Positions 33,729 through 42,571 of a DNA stretch of 64,000 nucleotides are shown here, in pieces. The number at the start of each line of letters is the position of its first letter. Positions within the stretch are counted from its first letter, which is position 1. The stretch is from CSP1-5 sp964348275 (GTDB lineage: Bacteria > Methylomirabilota > Methylomirabilia > Methylomirabilales > CSP1-5): contig CAYGBT010000010.1 of assembly GCA_964348275.1 (NCBI GenBank), positions 26,509 to 90,508 on the forward strand. Direction: 5' to 3'. Both the position numbers and the translations under genes were made by a program. The notes beneath the pieces are model-generated. The model saw only the letters and a program-made list of their open reading frames with translations, made no database searches and was not told the DNA's origin.

Positions 33729-34439
33729 ATGAGTTGGCTGAACACCGCATTGAAAATCTCAGGTTTTGTGGTCGGGCTCGTCCTGTTGTCCGTCCTCTCC
33801 GGATATATCGCCATGAAGCTCTCTTTGGAGCGAGACAGGATTGACGTCCCAGTCGTGATTGGCTTGGAGCTGAAGGAAGCAGCACGTCAGATCCGGGAGG
33901 TGGGACTCAAGCCGCGGATGTCCGGCGAGGAGTACCACGTTGCCTTCCCCAAGGGAACTGTGATCCGTCAGAGCCCAACAGGCGGGTCCCGCATCCGAAA
34001 AAACAAAGAGGTCCGTCTTACCATTAGCAAAGGCAGCGACGAGACGTTAGCCCCGGATCTAGTGGGTCAACCCCTCGCTCGGGCCCAGCGTGTGATGGCC
34101 GAGCAGGGTCTGGGCCTTGGACATACGGCGAGAGTACATACCCAGCTGCCGGAGGGGGTGGTCATCGCCCAGAACCCTCCTGCGGGTTTTCCGGTCCGCC
34201 GAGGGACTCCGTTGAGTCTGCTGGTCAGTCTTGGAGAGGAAGAGCGATTTTATGTGATGCCGAATCTCGTCGGACAGCGCGAGGAAGAAGCCATCACGAT
34301 CCTCAAGGAAATGGGCCTGACACCCAGCGTGACGTACCAGCCCTTCGCTGGTCCGGCCCGCCGGGTAGTTCTGCAAGATCCCTCCTTCGGGACTCGAATC
34401 AAGGAGAAAGAGCAGGTGACTCTAGTGGTCGGCCAATAA
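33729..34439 (+). CDS. Membrane-anchored triple-PASTA protein
   Basis: 236 residues. One transmembrane helix (about 10-29) precedes three PASTA domains (about 38-102, 106-170, 174-236), each with VPxxxGxxxxxAxxxxxxxGL-type patterns and a final VTLVVGQ. There is no kinase or transpeptidase domain. PASTA domains bind peptidoglycan fragments or act as spacers. The gene follows rsmB by 15 bases, a neighbourhood (fmt-rsmB-PASTA-rpe) seen in other lineages. Confidence 0.85.
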   Translation: MSWLNTALKISGFVVGLVLLSVLSGYIAMKLSLERDRIDVPVVIGLELKEAARQIREVGLKPRMSGEEYHVAFPKGTVIRQSPTGGSRIRKNKEVRLTISKGSDETLAPDLVGQPLARAQRVMAEQGLGLGHTARVHTQLPEGVVIAQNPPAGFPVRRGTPLSLLVSLGEEERFYVMPNLVGQREEEAITILKEMGLTPSVTYQPFAGPARRVVLQDPSFGTRIKEKEQVTLVVGQ

Positions 34440-34507
34440 GAGCCGCTGCTAGCATTGATTGGTTTTTGGTGTTCGGTGTTGAGTCTTGGGTGGAGCCGGC
34501 ACGGAAA

Positions 34508-34700
34508 GCATCCTTCGTCGGCGGAAAACTCCAGTGGTTGCTTTGGAGAAGAATTTATGTTCCGCGCCGAACGAATCGTGATACATCAGGACGGCCACCC
34601 CCACCTGCGCTGCGCTCTCCGAAAGCCTTCGGAGCCGTCCCGGTCCGGGAGCCCGTCCCGGGATCTCGGACCCGCAAACCGGATTCCGCCTTCCTCAGGA
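34508..34700 (+). repeat. Dispersed repeat, copy 2
   Basis: Matches the block at 30508-30690: CGGCGGAAAACTCCA, CGCCGAACGAATCGTGA, GACGGCCACCCCCACCT, CGCTCTCCGAAAGCC and CAAACCGGATTCCGCC in the same order. A TCATCGG triplication follows at ~34745-34765. No gene is supportable in 34440-34782. Confidence 0.7.
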
Positions 34701-34782
34701 TCTGCTTCCCTTGCCGGCTCGCGGGTTTTAGAAATTCTGCTGTCATCGGTCATCGGTCATCGGTCGACGGCCCGGAGGGCCT

Positions 34783-35442
34783 GTGGTTAAGATTGCGCCG
34801 GCGGTGCTCATGGTGGATTATGGTCGTCTTGCCGAAGAGGTCCTCGCTGTGGAAAAGGAGGCCGACCTCCTGCATTTCGACGTGATGGACGGCCATTTCG
34901 TCCCCGTGATCAGCTATGGAGCCGACCTGATTCGATCCCTGCGGCCCCGGACGGCGGTCCCTTTTGATGTCCACTTGATGGTGCAATACCCCGAGCGCTA
35001 CATTCCCGAATTTGCCAAGGCCGGCAGCGACTGTCTGACCGTCCATGCCGAGGTCTGTCCCCATCTGGACCGTACCATTCGGCAGATCAAGGAGAGAGGG
35101 ATAAAGGCGGGGGTAGCTTTGAACCCTTCCACCCCCCTCGAGACTGTCGATTCGGTGATCCGCGATATCGATACCGTCCTCCTGATGTCAGTGAACCCCG
35201 GGTTCGGGGGTCAGGGCTTTATCGCCGAAGTGGAGCAGAAGGTGGAGCAGATGCGGCGGCGTCTGGATGCGCTTCGGCTCCGCTGCGAGCTCGAAGTCGA
35301 TGGAGGGATCAAAGCCGAAAACTGCGCTCGGGTCGCCAAGGCTGGGGCTTCCATTCTGGTAGCCGGCTCGGCCGTTTTTCAGAGTCCTGTGCCGGCTGAA
35401 GCCATCCGCGAGATGAAACGTCTGACGACCCCGTCGGCCTAA
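34783..35442 (+). CDS. rpe: Ribulose-phosphate 3-epimerase
   Basis: 219 residues from GTG 34783. KIAPAVLMVDYGRL, HFDVMDGHFVPVISYG with the metal-binding His and Asp, FDVHLMVQYPERY, MSVNPGFGGQGFI and the second Asp in LEVDGGIKAEN are all present. The enzyme interconverts ribulose-5-phosphate and xylulose-5-phosphate in the pentose phosphate or Calvin pathway. The family's usual SADF near the N-terminus is VDYG here. Confidence 0.94.
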   Translation: MVKIAPAVLMVDYGRLAEEVLAVEKEADLLHFDVMDGHFVPVISYGADLIRSLRPRTAVPFDVHLMVQYPERYIPEFAKAGSDCLTVHAEVCPHLDRTIRQIKERGIKAGVALNPSTPLETVDSVIRDIDTVLLMSVNPGFGGQGFIAEVEQKVEQMRRRLDALRLRCELEVDGGIKAENCARVAKAGASILVAGSAVFQSPVPAEAIREMKRLTTPSA

Positions 35443-35508
35443 GGAAGCAGGGATGAGAATCGTGTGGAAACTTGCACGGCCGTACTCACCTGCGAGTGAG
35501 GGACATTA

Positions 35509-36378
35509 GTGAAACGGGTGAGGATGGAGCTATCTCTGGGGCTCCTGCTTCTGACAAGCCCGCTAGCAAAGGGGGCGGAGTTAGAAGTTCAGCTCCCCAA
35601 GGACCCCGTTCTCCAAGGCGATCTTCGCTCCCTCCATGTGACCGCTCCGGAGCCACTCGTTCGGCTCGCCGCCCGCTTTCGAGGGATGAACCTTCCCGTG
35701 CGTCCCGGAGAAGGAGCATATACCGTCCTCTTGGCGGTGGATCTCGAAGCCCCCACTGGCCCGCACCTGGTGGAAATTGAGGCCGAGGGGATGTCAGGCG
35801 CGCGATATCACCTCGAGGACCGGGTCCGCATCGTGGACGGGCGGTTTCCCGTTCAGCACCTGAAGCTTCCCAAGGCTATGGTGGATCTCGATGTGGAGAC
35901 GCTGGATCGTGTCCGCCAGGAGCGCGCGGTGCTTGCTGCAATCTGGAGAAAGTGGAAGGATGGCCCGTATTGGTGGGAGGAATTCATTTCGCCCCTCGAG
36001 GAAACCGTTGGGGTCAGCAGCGAATTCGGGCTCCGGCGGATCATCAATGGTCAACCCCGGAGCCCCCACGGCGGCATCGATTTCGGGACCTCCGCCGGGA
36101 CGTCGGTGTTGGCCAGCAACCATGGAGTGGTGGTTTACACCGGCGAGATGTTCTTCAGTGGAAATTCGGTGATCCTGCATCACGGAGGCGGCCTCTTCAC
36201 AATGTACTTTCACCTGCAGAAATATCGCGTGGAACGGGGGCAGGAGGTCGCCAAGGGAGAAGTCCTCGGGTGGGTGGGGGCGACGGGTCGGGTTACCGGT
36301 CCCCATCTCCATTGGGGCGCGCGCCTTCAGCAGGCGCGTTTCGATCCGCGACGATTGCTCGAGCTCTCTCTTCCCTAG
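35509..36378 (+). CDS. Secreted M23 (LytM) metallopeptidase
   Basis: 289 residues from GTG 35509. A signal peptide ends near residue 23 (LTSPLAKGAE). A beta-rich N-terminal region precedes an M23 domain at about 160-275, with intact zinc ligands in SPHGGIDFG and GPHLHWG. The active-site geometry is complete, unlike envC, so it likely cuts peptidoglycan peptide bridges. It follows rpe by 66 bases. Confidence 0.88.
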   Translation: MKRVRMELSLGLLLLTSPLAKGAELEVQLPKDPVLQGDLRSLHVTAPEPLVRLAARFRGMNLPVRPGEGAYTVLLAVDLEAPTGPHLVEIEAEGMSGARYHLEDRVRIVDGRFPVQHLKLPKAMVDLDVETLDRVRQERAVLAAIWRKWKDGPYWWEEFISPLEETVGVSSEFGLRRIINGQPRSPHGGIDFGTSAGTSVLASNHGVVVYTGEMFFSGNSVILHHGGGLFTMYFHLQKYRVERGQEVAKGEVLGWVGATGRVTGPHLHWGARLQQARFDPRRLLELSLP

Positions 36379-36395
36379 GAGATGCAACGGATTCG

Positions 36396-37322
36396 ATGCG
36401 ACTCAGGCTCCTCCTGGCCTTACTCACCGTATGCCTCGTCTGGGGCGGCGTGGCCGTGGCTTTCAAGGTTGGGCTATGGGACGCGCCTGTTCTAGGTTAT
36501 GTGGCCGTCCGGTTCTGGTTGGGCGGGATCGGGCTCTGGCTCTGGGCCAGGTGGCGGGGCTCCTCGCTCGAGATTCCCGCTCCGCTCATCCCCCAGTTCA
36601 TCAGGGTAGGCGTGTTGTTCACCCTCGCACTGATCTTGGTCACCTGGGGGACGGGGATGACAGCCGCGAGTCGGTCGGCTGTCTTTATGAACACGCAGCC
36701 GATCCAGGTGGCGATCCTCGCGCACTTTCTCCTACCAGGGGATCGACTGAATCCCCGCAAGATGGCAGGACTCACGGCGGCCTTTCTCGGGGTGCTGGTG
36801 ATCCTGATGATGAAGACCGATCTCCCGGAGGCCGCCTCGTGGAGGCGGGGAGATTTCATTGTTCTCCTGGCAGCGCTCTCTTGGGCCTTTCAGACGATTT
36901 ATGCCAAGCGACTCGTGATCAGAGTTTCGCCGCTGGCTCTCACCCTTTGGCAGGTTGTGCTCTGCGCGTTCGTCACTTCCATTCTCAGTCTCATTCTGGA
37001 GCCCTGGACTGCATGGCACGTGACGGGTCGTCTCGCCCTGGCTTTGCTGTACCTGGCCTTTGGGGTCACGATGGCCGGATGGGGACTGTGGATCTACGTT
37101 CTGCGGGAAGTGGACGCCTCGGTAGCCACAAGCTTTCTCTTCACCGTTCCGATTTTCGGTGTTCTGGCCGGATGGATGCTCCTCAGTGAACCATTGGGTC
37201 CGAACATGATCGGCGGTGCGATATTGGTGGCGACCGGGATCCTCCTGGTCAGTGCTCCGACTGGCAAGCGCCGGCCGGCGCCTGTCCCGAGCGACTCCCC
37301 CCGAATGTTCTCTCCCCCCTGA
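36396..37322 (+). CDS. EamA/DMT-family transporter
   Basis: 308 residues from ATG 36396. Ten hydrophobic helices arranged as two EamA repeats (about 5-130 and 150-280), including LVWGGVAVAFKVG, a RFWLGGIGLWLWAR segment, and SWAFQTIYAKR at the start of the second repeat. The family exports amino acids, nucleotides or other small metabolites; the substrate is unknown. It ends 35 bases before a strong terminator hairpin. Confidence 0.88.
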   Translation: MRLRLLLALLTVCLVWGGVAVAFKVGLWDAPVLGYVAVRFWLGGIGLWLWARWRGSSLEIPAPLIPQFIRVGVLFTLALILVTWGTGMTAASRSAVFMNTQPIQVAILAHFLLPGDRLNPRKMAGLTAAFLGVLVILMMKTDLPEAASWRRGDFIVLLAALSWAFQTIYAKRLVIRVSPLALTLWQVVLCAFVTSILSLILEPWTAWHVTGRLALALLYLAFGVTMAGWGLWIYVLREVDASVATSFLFTVPIFGVLAGWMLLSEPLGPNMIGGAILVATGILLVSAPTGKRRPAPVPSDSPRMFSPP

Positions 37323-37353
37323 CCAACGCGAGATACAGAGGGGCCGTCAAAGT

Positions 37354-37386
37354 AAAGGCCCTCCCGGGTTACCCGGGAGGGCCTCT
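37354..37386. terminator. Perfect-stem terminator between convergent genes
   Basis: GGCCCTCCCGGG at 37357-37368 pairs with CCCGGGAGGGCC at 37372-37383 around a TTA loop. It lies between the convergent EamA gene and the small secreted-protein gene and could stop transcription in both directions. T-runs are weak on either side. Confidence 0.75.
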
Positions 37387-37404
37387 GCGCTTCCGAGGAC
37401 TTGG

Positions 37405-37734
37405 TTACTTCGTTCGCTTAGCGAGCATCTGCGCCGCGATCGCGAAACCGTAGGCGGCATTCGCCTTGGCGATTGCCCGAGCATGATCAAGTTTTCCGGC
37501 CGCGGGCTTCTCGTGGTTGTGCTTGGCCGAGCCCAAAAACATCTTGGCGTCGTCGACCAGGGTGTGGACTTCTCCCTGCTTCTCCTTGGGGAGCTTCGCC
37601 ATGGCCGCCGCAGCCTGATCGATGGCGTCCTCGGCTTTTTCAAAATGCTTCGGACACTCGAAGGCCGAGACGACGGGCGCTGCAAAGAATACGACTAACG
37701 GAAAGACCATCAGAGAAGCGAGTATTTTTCGCAT
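37405..37734 (-). CDS. Small secreted helical protein of unknown function
   Basis: 109 residues. A signal peptide (about 1-24, FFAAPVVSA) precedes an all-helical mature region starting with FECPKHFEKAEDAIDQAA, with several His and Lys residues. I do not recognise a named family. It is the outermost gene of the copper/redox island, so a metal-related periplasmic role is possible but unproven. Confidence 0.7.
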   Translation of the reverse strand: MRKILASLMVFPLVVFFAAPVVSAFECPKHFEKAEDAIDQAAAAMAKLPKEKQGEVHTLVDDAKMFLGSAKHNHEKPAAGKLDHARAIAKANAAYGFAIAAQMLAKRTK

Positions 37735-37863
37735 GACTGGCTCCTCCTAACTAATAGAAACGGTTAACGAGTGACGGCTCGACTCCCGAAACCTGTGAAG
37801 CGGAGCCCATAGCTAACATGTTTGGGGAAATCATGTCAAGGGAATCAAGCGCGGAGATCCAGG

Positions 37864-38610
37864 CTACTTCACTGGCGAGATCTCGATAATCACCTCCTTT
37901 TCGGCATCGATTTTGAACTTAATCCTGTCCCCCTTCTTGAGCCCCTTCAGGAGATCCACTGAACTGACCGGATAGCCCATCGTCATGGCCCCCATGAACC
38001 CCTCAATCTCCCCGTGCTTCACCACGAGGAGGTTCTCCGTCGGGTCCACGATCCGAACCTCCCCCTCCCCTTTGTAGAATTTGGGCTTCGTTGTGTGGGC
38101 ATGGCCCGGGGTGAGGCCTTTCAGGTACGCCACGAGGCTGGTCCATTCCTCAAGGGTGAGGAGATCCGCGTAGCTGGGATGGATCGAGAGGCCATCCTCA
38201 CCAGTGAAGCCCGGAGCTGTGACGATCACGGCGTTCGGATCAAGGATGGACTCGGCAAGGTACTCGACAGGGTGGTGGGCCCCCATCCCGGTGAGGTCGG
38301 GTCCGGGCCGCTGCTCTGTCATGCTGGCGGGGAATCTTTCCCCCTGTACTTGGTGACAGGAATAGCATTCCAGCTTGATGAAGACCGCACGTCCAGCCTC
38401 GGGGTCACCGGCGGGCATGGTGAACTTCCATCCCGGTGGGGTCCCCCCATGTCTGTGTAGCTCCTCCATCGTGATACGCACAGGCCCTTTCGGTTTCTGT
38501 GGGGACTGAGCGGGATGGTGATGGCCAGGCGGCTCGTCGGCTGCTCCAGAGTTGCATAACAAGAATCCGCCAAGCAGGATCATCAAAGGGATCTTTCCTC
38601 TGAATTTCAT
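37864..38610 (-). CDS. Cytochrome c fused to a CusF-like copper-binding domain
   Basis: 248 residues. A signal peptide (to about 24) is followed by a His-rich stretch (PPGHHHPAQ), then a class I cytochrome c domain with heme motif CYSCH (about residue 82). The C-terminal ~70 residues resemble CusF/CopC-type copper-binding beta barrels, with GEVRIVDPTENLLVVKHGEI, MGAMTMGYPV and GDRIKFKID. The methionines in the GAMTM motif and preceding His are plausible Cu(I) ligands. The protein would link periplasmic copper binding to electron transfer. Confidence 0.8.
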   Translation of the reverse strand: MKFRGKIPLMILLGGFLLCNSGAADEPPGHHHPAQSPQKPKGPVRITMEELHRHGGTPPGWKFTMPAGDPEAGRAVFIKLECYSCHQVQGERFPASMTEQRPGPDLTGMGAHHPVEYLAESILDPNAVIVTAPGFTGEDGLSIHPSYADLLTLEEWTSLVAYLKGLTPGHAHTTKPKFYKGEGEVRIVDPTENLLVVKHGEIEGFMGAMTMGYPVSSVDLLKGLKKGDRIKFKIDAEKEVIIEISPVK

Positions 38611-38640
38611 GGATGCATTCTCCCTCCGTCGAAGCGGTCG

Positions 38641-39066
38641 CTACGGCTTCACCACCCACCACCGATCCCCGGCCCCATGCCCTTCAGTATCTCCCCGCTT
38701 CTTGTCTCTTCGAAAGTAATACAACGGCTTGCCCTTGTACCCGTACTGCTTGGAGCCGTCGTCTCGAGTGATAATGCTAAGCGGAGCGGCAGGCGTAGGG
38801 TCACCGGTTTTTGGGGCGTAAGGAGGCCATGCTCGGGCGCAGCCCCCGGCACACGTGCTCTTCCCGGGCTCGGTGTCGTTGTCGAAGATGTACAGCGTCA
38901 TGCCACTCCCATCCACGAGAAAGGTGCCGAGTTTATCCTTCGTCGCAGTCTTGAGCGGTGCGGGGGGGCTCTGCTGGGCAAAACTGGACGACAGAACCAA
39001 GAACGAGAGGGCGAAGGCCACTCCCGTGAGCATACTGAACAATCTTCCGCGGGTTGTGAGATACAT
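38641..39066 (-). CDS. Secreted COG4315-type protein with repeated YxxxxD motifs
   Basis: 141 residues from ATG 39066, chosen because AAGGAGG lies 6-12 bases upstream. A signal peptide precedes the mature part, which carries the family pattern TFLVDGSGMTLYIFDNDTE, a CAGGCARAWPP cysteine pair, and GYKGKPLYYFRRDKK. This family of predicted lipoproteins or secreted proteins has unknown biochemical function and often sits near redox or copper genes. Here it sits between the cytochrome-CusF gene and a small membrane protein. Confidence 0.8.
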   Translation of the reverse strand: MYLTTRGRLFSMLTGVAFALSFLVLSSSFAQQSPPAPLKTATKDKLGTFLVDGSGMTLYIFDNDTEPGKSTCAGGCARAWPPYAPKTGDPTPAAPLSIITRDDGSKQYGYKGKPLYYFRRDKKRGDTEGHGAGDRWWVVKP

Positions 39067-39163
39067 GGTTACCTCCTTGAGGTTTGAGAACATGCGTTGC
39101 CGATGCGGGGTTGTCGAGCACGTCCGAATAAGTAGCCCCCGTAACGAGTGACTGAAGTTCTGG

Positions 39164-39544
39164 CTATTTTGGCATACCGATCAGGCTGAGGGCAAGTAGG
39201 GCGAGTCCCCAGCCGGGGAGCATCGCTGCAACCCCGAGGAACCAATACGTCATCGAGCCGTGGTTACGGCTTGACTGTCGCAGGTGCCTGACCACGGTGT
39301 CTGTGATGATGACGCCGAGGAGGGGGGCCGACGATGAAGTGATCAGCACAATCTTGGGTATTGATCCTCCCGAAGGCGCCAAGAGACCAAGAAAGGCGAT
39401 GAGCCAAGCAGGAAAAAGAGCCGCCATCCCTAAAAACCAACACCGCTCCGGGCTATAGTGCCGCCACGGGCTGCTCGGGTCTGCGACCAACGCGCCGGTT
39501 CCGCACAGGCCCAAGGCCGCCGCCACGACCGACCAGGTGATCAT
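39164..39544 (-). CDS. Small membrane protein with about four helices
   Basis: 126 residues from ATG 39544; a GGGAG lies a few bases upstream, so the ATG at 39556 is less favoured. Hydrophobic segments are at about 2-20, 36-57, 62-80 and 98-120. Two similar motifs, YSPERCWFLGMAALFPAW and MTYWFLGVAAMLPGW, indicate an internal duplication. No family is recognised. It is flanked by SCO and COG4315 genes on the same strand. Confidence 0.65.
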   Translation of the reverse strand: MITWSVVAAALGLCGTGALVADPSSPWRHYSPERCWFLGMAALFPAWLIAFLGLLAPSGGSIPKIVLITSSSAPLLGVIITDTVVRHLRQSSRNHGSMTYWFLGVAAMLPGWGLALLALSLIGMPK

Positions 39545-39586
39545 CACTTCTCCCATGGACTGAAAGGAGAATCTCAGTGGGAGCCT

Positions 39587-40165
39587 TCAACCTCGGAGGA
39601 GCGCCTTGATGTCATGGGCCAGCTCGCTAGGCTTGAAGCTGCTCCCATGGACGACGCGAATCTTTCCTTGTCGGTCGACGAGGTGGACGGGCGACTGGTG
39701 CATCACCTCTCCGTTTTCGTCTTTCCAGACCCTCCCTACCCAGTAGTGCTCCCAAATCGGCCGGAGATCCCTCTTGTCTCCGATCAAAAAATGCCACCGT
39801 TCGAGCATCTGCTGCTCCTGGGAATAGGCATACACACGGTCCTTCGTGTCACGTGCGGGATCCACAGTCACGACCAGCACGGCGACCTTCGGCATGAGTT
39901 CCCCGAGGGACTCGACGGTTTCCCGAAGTTTACCCGCAATGAGGGGACACAAGTCAGGGCAGGACGTATACATGAATGTGAGAACCACGACCCGTCCCTC
40001 GAAGTCGGATGGGCGCACCAGCTTCCCGAATTGATCGGAGAGAGAAAAATCACGCGTGGGTCGGGGTGGGTCAAGCGCCGTTCCTCGATAAGTTGCCTCC
40101 TGTGTGCAGCCGATCAGAAGGCTTGCCACCAGAGTCAAGGTAGCCACGGATCGAGATGCGTTCAC
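39587..40165 (-). CDS. SCO1/SenC-type copper chaperone (lipoprotein)
   Basis: 192 residues. A lipoprotein signal ends in LLIGC. The thioredoxin-like core has the SCO motif TSCPDLCPL (CxxxC) and the distal His in MHQSPVHLVD. SCO proteins deliver copper to cytochrome c oxidase CuA sites or act as thiol-disulfide factors. It is 12 bases from the P-type ATPase gene on the same strand, so the two are likely co-transcribed. Confidence 0.9.
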   Translation of the reverse strand: MNASRSVATLTLVASLLIGCTQEATYRGTALDPPRPTRDFSLSDQFGKLVRPSDFEGRVVVLTFMYTSCPDLCPLIAGKLRETVESLGELMPKVAVLVVTVDPARDTKDRVYAYSQEQQMLERWHFLIGDKRDLRPIWEHYWVGRVWKDENGEVMHQSPVHLVDRQGKIRVVHGSSFKPSELAHDIKALLRG

Positions 40166-40177
40166 CGGATTATCCTC

Positions 40178-42571
40178 TTAGGTTTTTGTTTGTAGGAGGC
40201 GCAGACCGTTGAAGATAACCAAAAGAGAGGCACCCATGTCCGCCCCGACCGCCATCCACAAGGTGGCATAGCCGGGGATGGCTAAGGCAAGGAACAGGGC
40301 CTTGATAGCGAGAGCAAGTGTAATATTTTGCTTCACAACGCGGACCGCACGGTGCCCGAGAGCAATCGCGAACGGGAGCTTCGTGAGGTCGTCAGCCATC
40401 AGGGCGACATCTGCCGTCTCCAGAGCCTGGTCGGTCCCGGCCGCTCCCATAGCGATGCCGATCGTGGCGGCCGCGAGTGCCGGGGCGTCGTTCACCCCGT
40501 CGCCCACCATTCCTACAGTGCGGTATCGTCGCCTCAGTTCCCGGACCTGCTCCACCTTGTCCTCGGGTAAAAGATCTGCCAGGTATTCCTCGATGCCCAA
40601 GCGCTTTGCGACCGCTTCGGCAGTCCCCCAGTTATCGCCGGTGAGCATGACAAGCTTCCGCATGCCCGTCGCCCTCAATCCTCGGAGGACCTCAGCAACC
40701 TGTCCTCGCAACTGGTCGGCGATGGCGATAATCCCGACCGCCCCCGCTTGGGTTCCCAAGATAACGGTGGTCTTCCCCTCCGCTTCGAGTTCGTCCAGAT
40801 TTGCTTCCACGTCCGAACTGCAAAAGCCCATCTCCTCGGCGAATCGGTGGTTCCCGATGAAAAAGCTCCGTCCCTCGATACGGGCTTGCGCCCCTCGTCC
40901 GGTTTGAGCCAGGAACTCCTCCACCTCCGGCCACTCGATCCCGAGTTCACGCGCCTTCTGGACAATGGCCTGTCCGAGATGGTGCTCTGATCGGGCTTCG
41001 ATGGCCGCCGCGATCCGCAACAGCTCCCGTTGGTCGCGGTTCACGGTTGACGGTTCACGGTTCACGGCAGGAGCAAGATCTTTCTGTGAACTGTGAACGG
41101 TGAACTGTGAACAGGTGAGGATGTCGGTCACGGCGGGAAAGCCGCGGGTGAGGGTCCCGGTCTTATCAAAAGCGATAGCCTTGAGCGCCCCAAGGCCTTC
41201 GAGGAAGCGTCCCCCCTTGATTAGGACGCCATTGCGGGCCGCTGTCGCCAGGCCGGAGACGATGGTCACTGGCGTGGAAATGACTAAGGCACAGGGACAG
41301 GAGATCACCAGAAGCACGAGGGCTCGATAGAACCAGGAATCAAAGGGCTGGGCCAAAAAGAGAGGGGGGATGATGGCGATCAAAAACGCACCCGTAATGA
41401 CCGAGGGGGTATAGTATTTCGCAAACTGATCAACGAAACGCTGCGAGGGGGCCTTCTGGGCTTGTGCCTCTTGAACCAAATGGATGATTCGGGCGAGCGT
41501 CGTATCCGCAGCCAGATGGGTAACCTCGATCTCAAGAGCCCCCTGCTGGTTAATGGTCCCGGCAAACACTTCGTCTCCTTCCCGCTTTTGTACCGGCATC
41601 GACTCGCCAGTGATGGGGGCCTGGTTTACCGCCGAGGCGCCCTTGATCACCTTTCCGTCGAGGGGAACCTTTTCGCCGGGCCTCACAATGAGCATGTCAC
41701 CAAGTCGGATCTCTTCCACCGATAGTGTTTGCTCGTCTCCATTGCGACGAACGAGGGCCTGCGGCGGGGCCAGCTCCATCAAGGAACGAATGGCGGTCCG
41801 GGCGCGGTCCATACTGTAGGACTCCAAGAGTTCCGCGAGCGCGAAAAGGAAGGTGACGGTGGCTGCCTCGGCCCATTCGCCGATATACATGGCGCCGAGG
41901 ATGGCGATGCTCATCAGGAAGTTGATATCCAGATTGAGTTGCCGCGCCGCCAAAAGGCCAGTCCGTGCGATGCGGTATCCTCCCGTCACCACAGCGGCCA
42001 GGTAAATCGGGACGGTGGTCTTCTGCGGAAACCCGAAGAGTGTGAGGGCCATTGCGGTCCCGGTGAGGCATCCTGAGGTCACGGTCAGGATGAGCTTCTT
42101 GTACCGTGTCCAGAAAGGATCGGGCGGTCTCCTCATTCGGCCGTCACCCACGGCCCGCGCGGTCATTCCCGTCTCGGCGACCGCTTCCAGGAGTTCATGG
42201 CGTGAGGTCTGCGTGGGGTCATGTTTGACCCGCAAACGCTGACCCACGACGTCGGCGGTGATTCCTTCAACCCCCGGCAGCGGGGATAGTTTTCTCTCTA
42301 GGGCCGCTACTTCGTCGGCGCAGTGCATCCCTTCGACCTCGAGGACCGAAGTGAGAGGGCCGGTGGCATCACCAAGTTGGTAGCCGAGAGCCTCCATCCG
42401 CTGGCGGATAACGGCCAGGTCCGCCTCCCGGTCACCCGGCTCGACGTGGAGCTTTCCTGACCCAAGGTCCACCTGTGCTGCCTTGATGCCGGGGAGGCTG
42501 GCGATGGCCTGCTCGGCCAGCGTAGCACAGGCAGCGCAGTGTATCCCGTTGATCGACAGCTCAATGTGCAT
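40178..42571 (-). CDS. P1B-type heavy-metal-transporting ATPase (Zn/Cd/Pb-like)
   Basis: 797 residues from ATG 42571; the frame stays open to 42868, but the extra 99 residues look unlike the family. Two HMA domains come first: GIHCAAC (canonical) and GMHCADE (second Cys replaced by an acid). Then come the CPC motif ISCPCALVIST, the phosphorylation site FDKTGTLT and GDGVNDAPAL. The last membrane helix has GADMGASLLVIFNGLRLL, whose Asp is characteristic of ZntA/CadA-like (P1B-2) pumps. A stretch encoded by 41036-41115 (SQFTVHSSQ ... AVNREPSTVNRD) interrupts the region just after the phosphorylation site and consists of a palindromic repeat read in frame. Export of divalent metals such as Zn is predicted. 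Confidence 0.9.
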   Translation of the reverse strand: MHIELSINGIHCAACATLAEQAIASLPGIKAAQVDLGSGKLHVEPGDREADLAVIRQRMEALGYQLGDATGPLTSVLEVEGMHCADEVAALERKLSPLPGVEGITADVVGQRLRVKHDPTQTSRHELLEAVAETGMTARAVGDGRMRRPPDPFWTRYKKLILTVTSGCLTGTAMALTLFGFPQKTTVPIYLAAVVTGGYRIARTGLLAARQLNLDINFLMSIAILGAMYIGEWAEAATVTFLFALAELLESYSMDRARTAIRSLMELAPPQALVRRNGDEQTLSVEEIRLGDMLIVRPGEKVPLDGKVIKGASAVNQAPITGESMPVQKREGDEVFAGTINQQGALEIEVTHLAADTTLARIIHLVQEAQAQKAPSQRFVDQFAKYYTPSVITGAFLIAIIPPLFLAQPFDSWFYRALVLLVISCPCALVISTPVTIVSGLATAARNGVLIKGGRFLEGLGALKAIAFDKTGTLTRGFPAVTDILTCSQFTVHSSQKDLAPAVNREPSTVNRDQRELLRIAAAIEARSEHHLGQAIVQKARELGIEWPEVEEFLAQTGRGAQARIEGRSFFIGNHRFAEEMGFCSSDVEANLDELEAEGKTTVILGTQAGAVGIIAIADQLRGQVAEVLRGLRATGMRKLVMLTGDNWGTAEAVAKRLGIEEYLADLLPEDKVEQVRELRRRYRTVGMVGDGVNDAPALAAATIGIAMGAAGTDQALETADVALMADDLTKLPFAIALGHRAVRVVKQNITLALAIKALFLALAIPGYATLWMAVGADMGASLLVIFNGLRLLQTKT
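41036..41115. repeat. Palindromic GTTCACGG repeat inside the ATPase gene
   Basis: GTTCACGGTTGACGG and GTTCACGGTTCACGG on the left are mirrored by GTGAACTGTGAACGG and TGAACTGTGAACAGG on the right, around a short AGATCTTTC centre. The block is in frame with the ATPase gene and adds about 25 residues absent from usual family members. The same units make up the mlaF-mlaD spacer. Confidence 0.8.
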
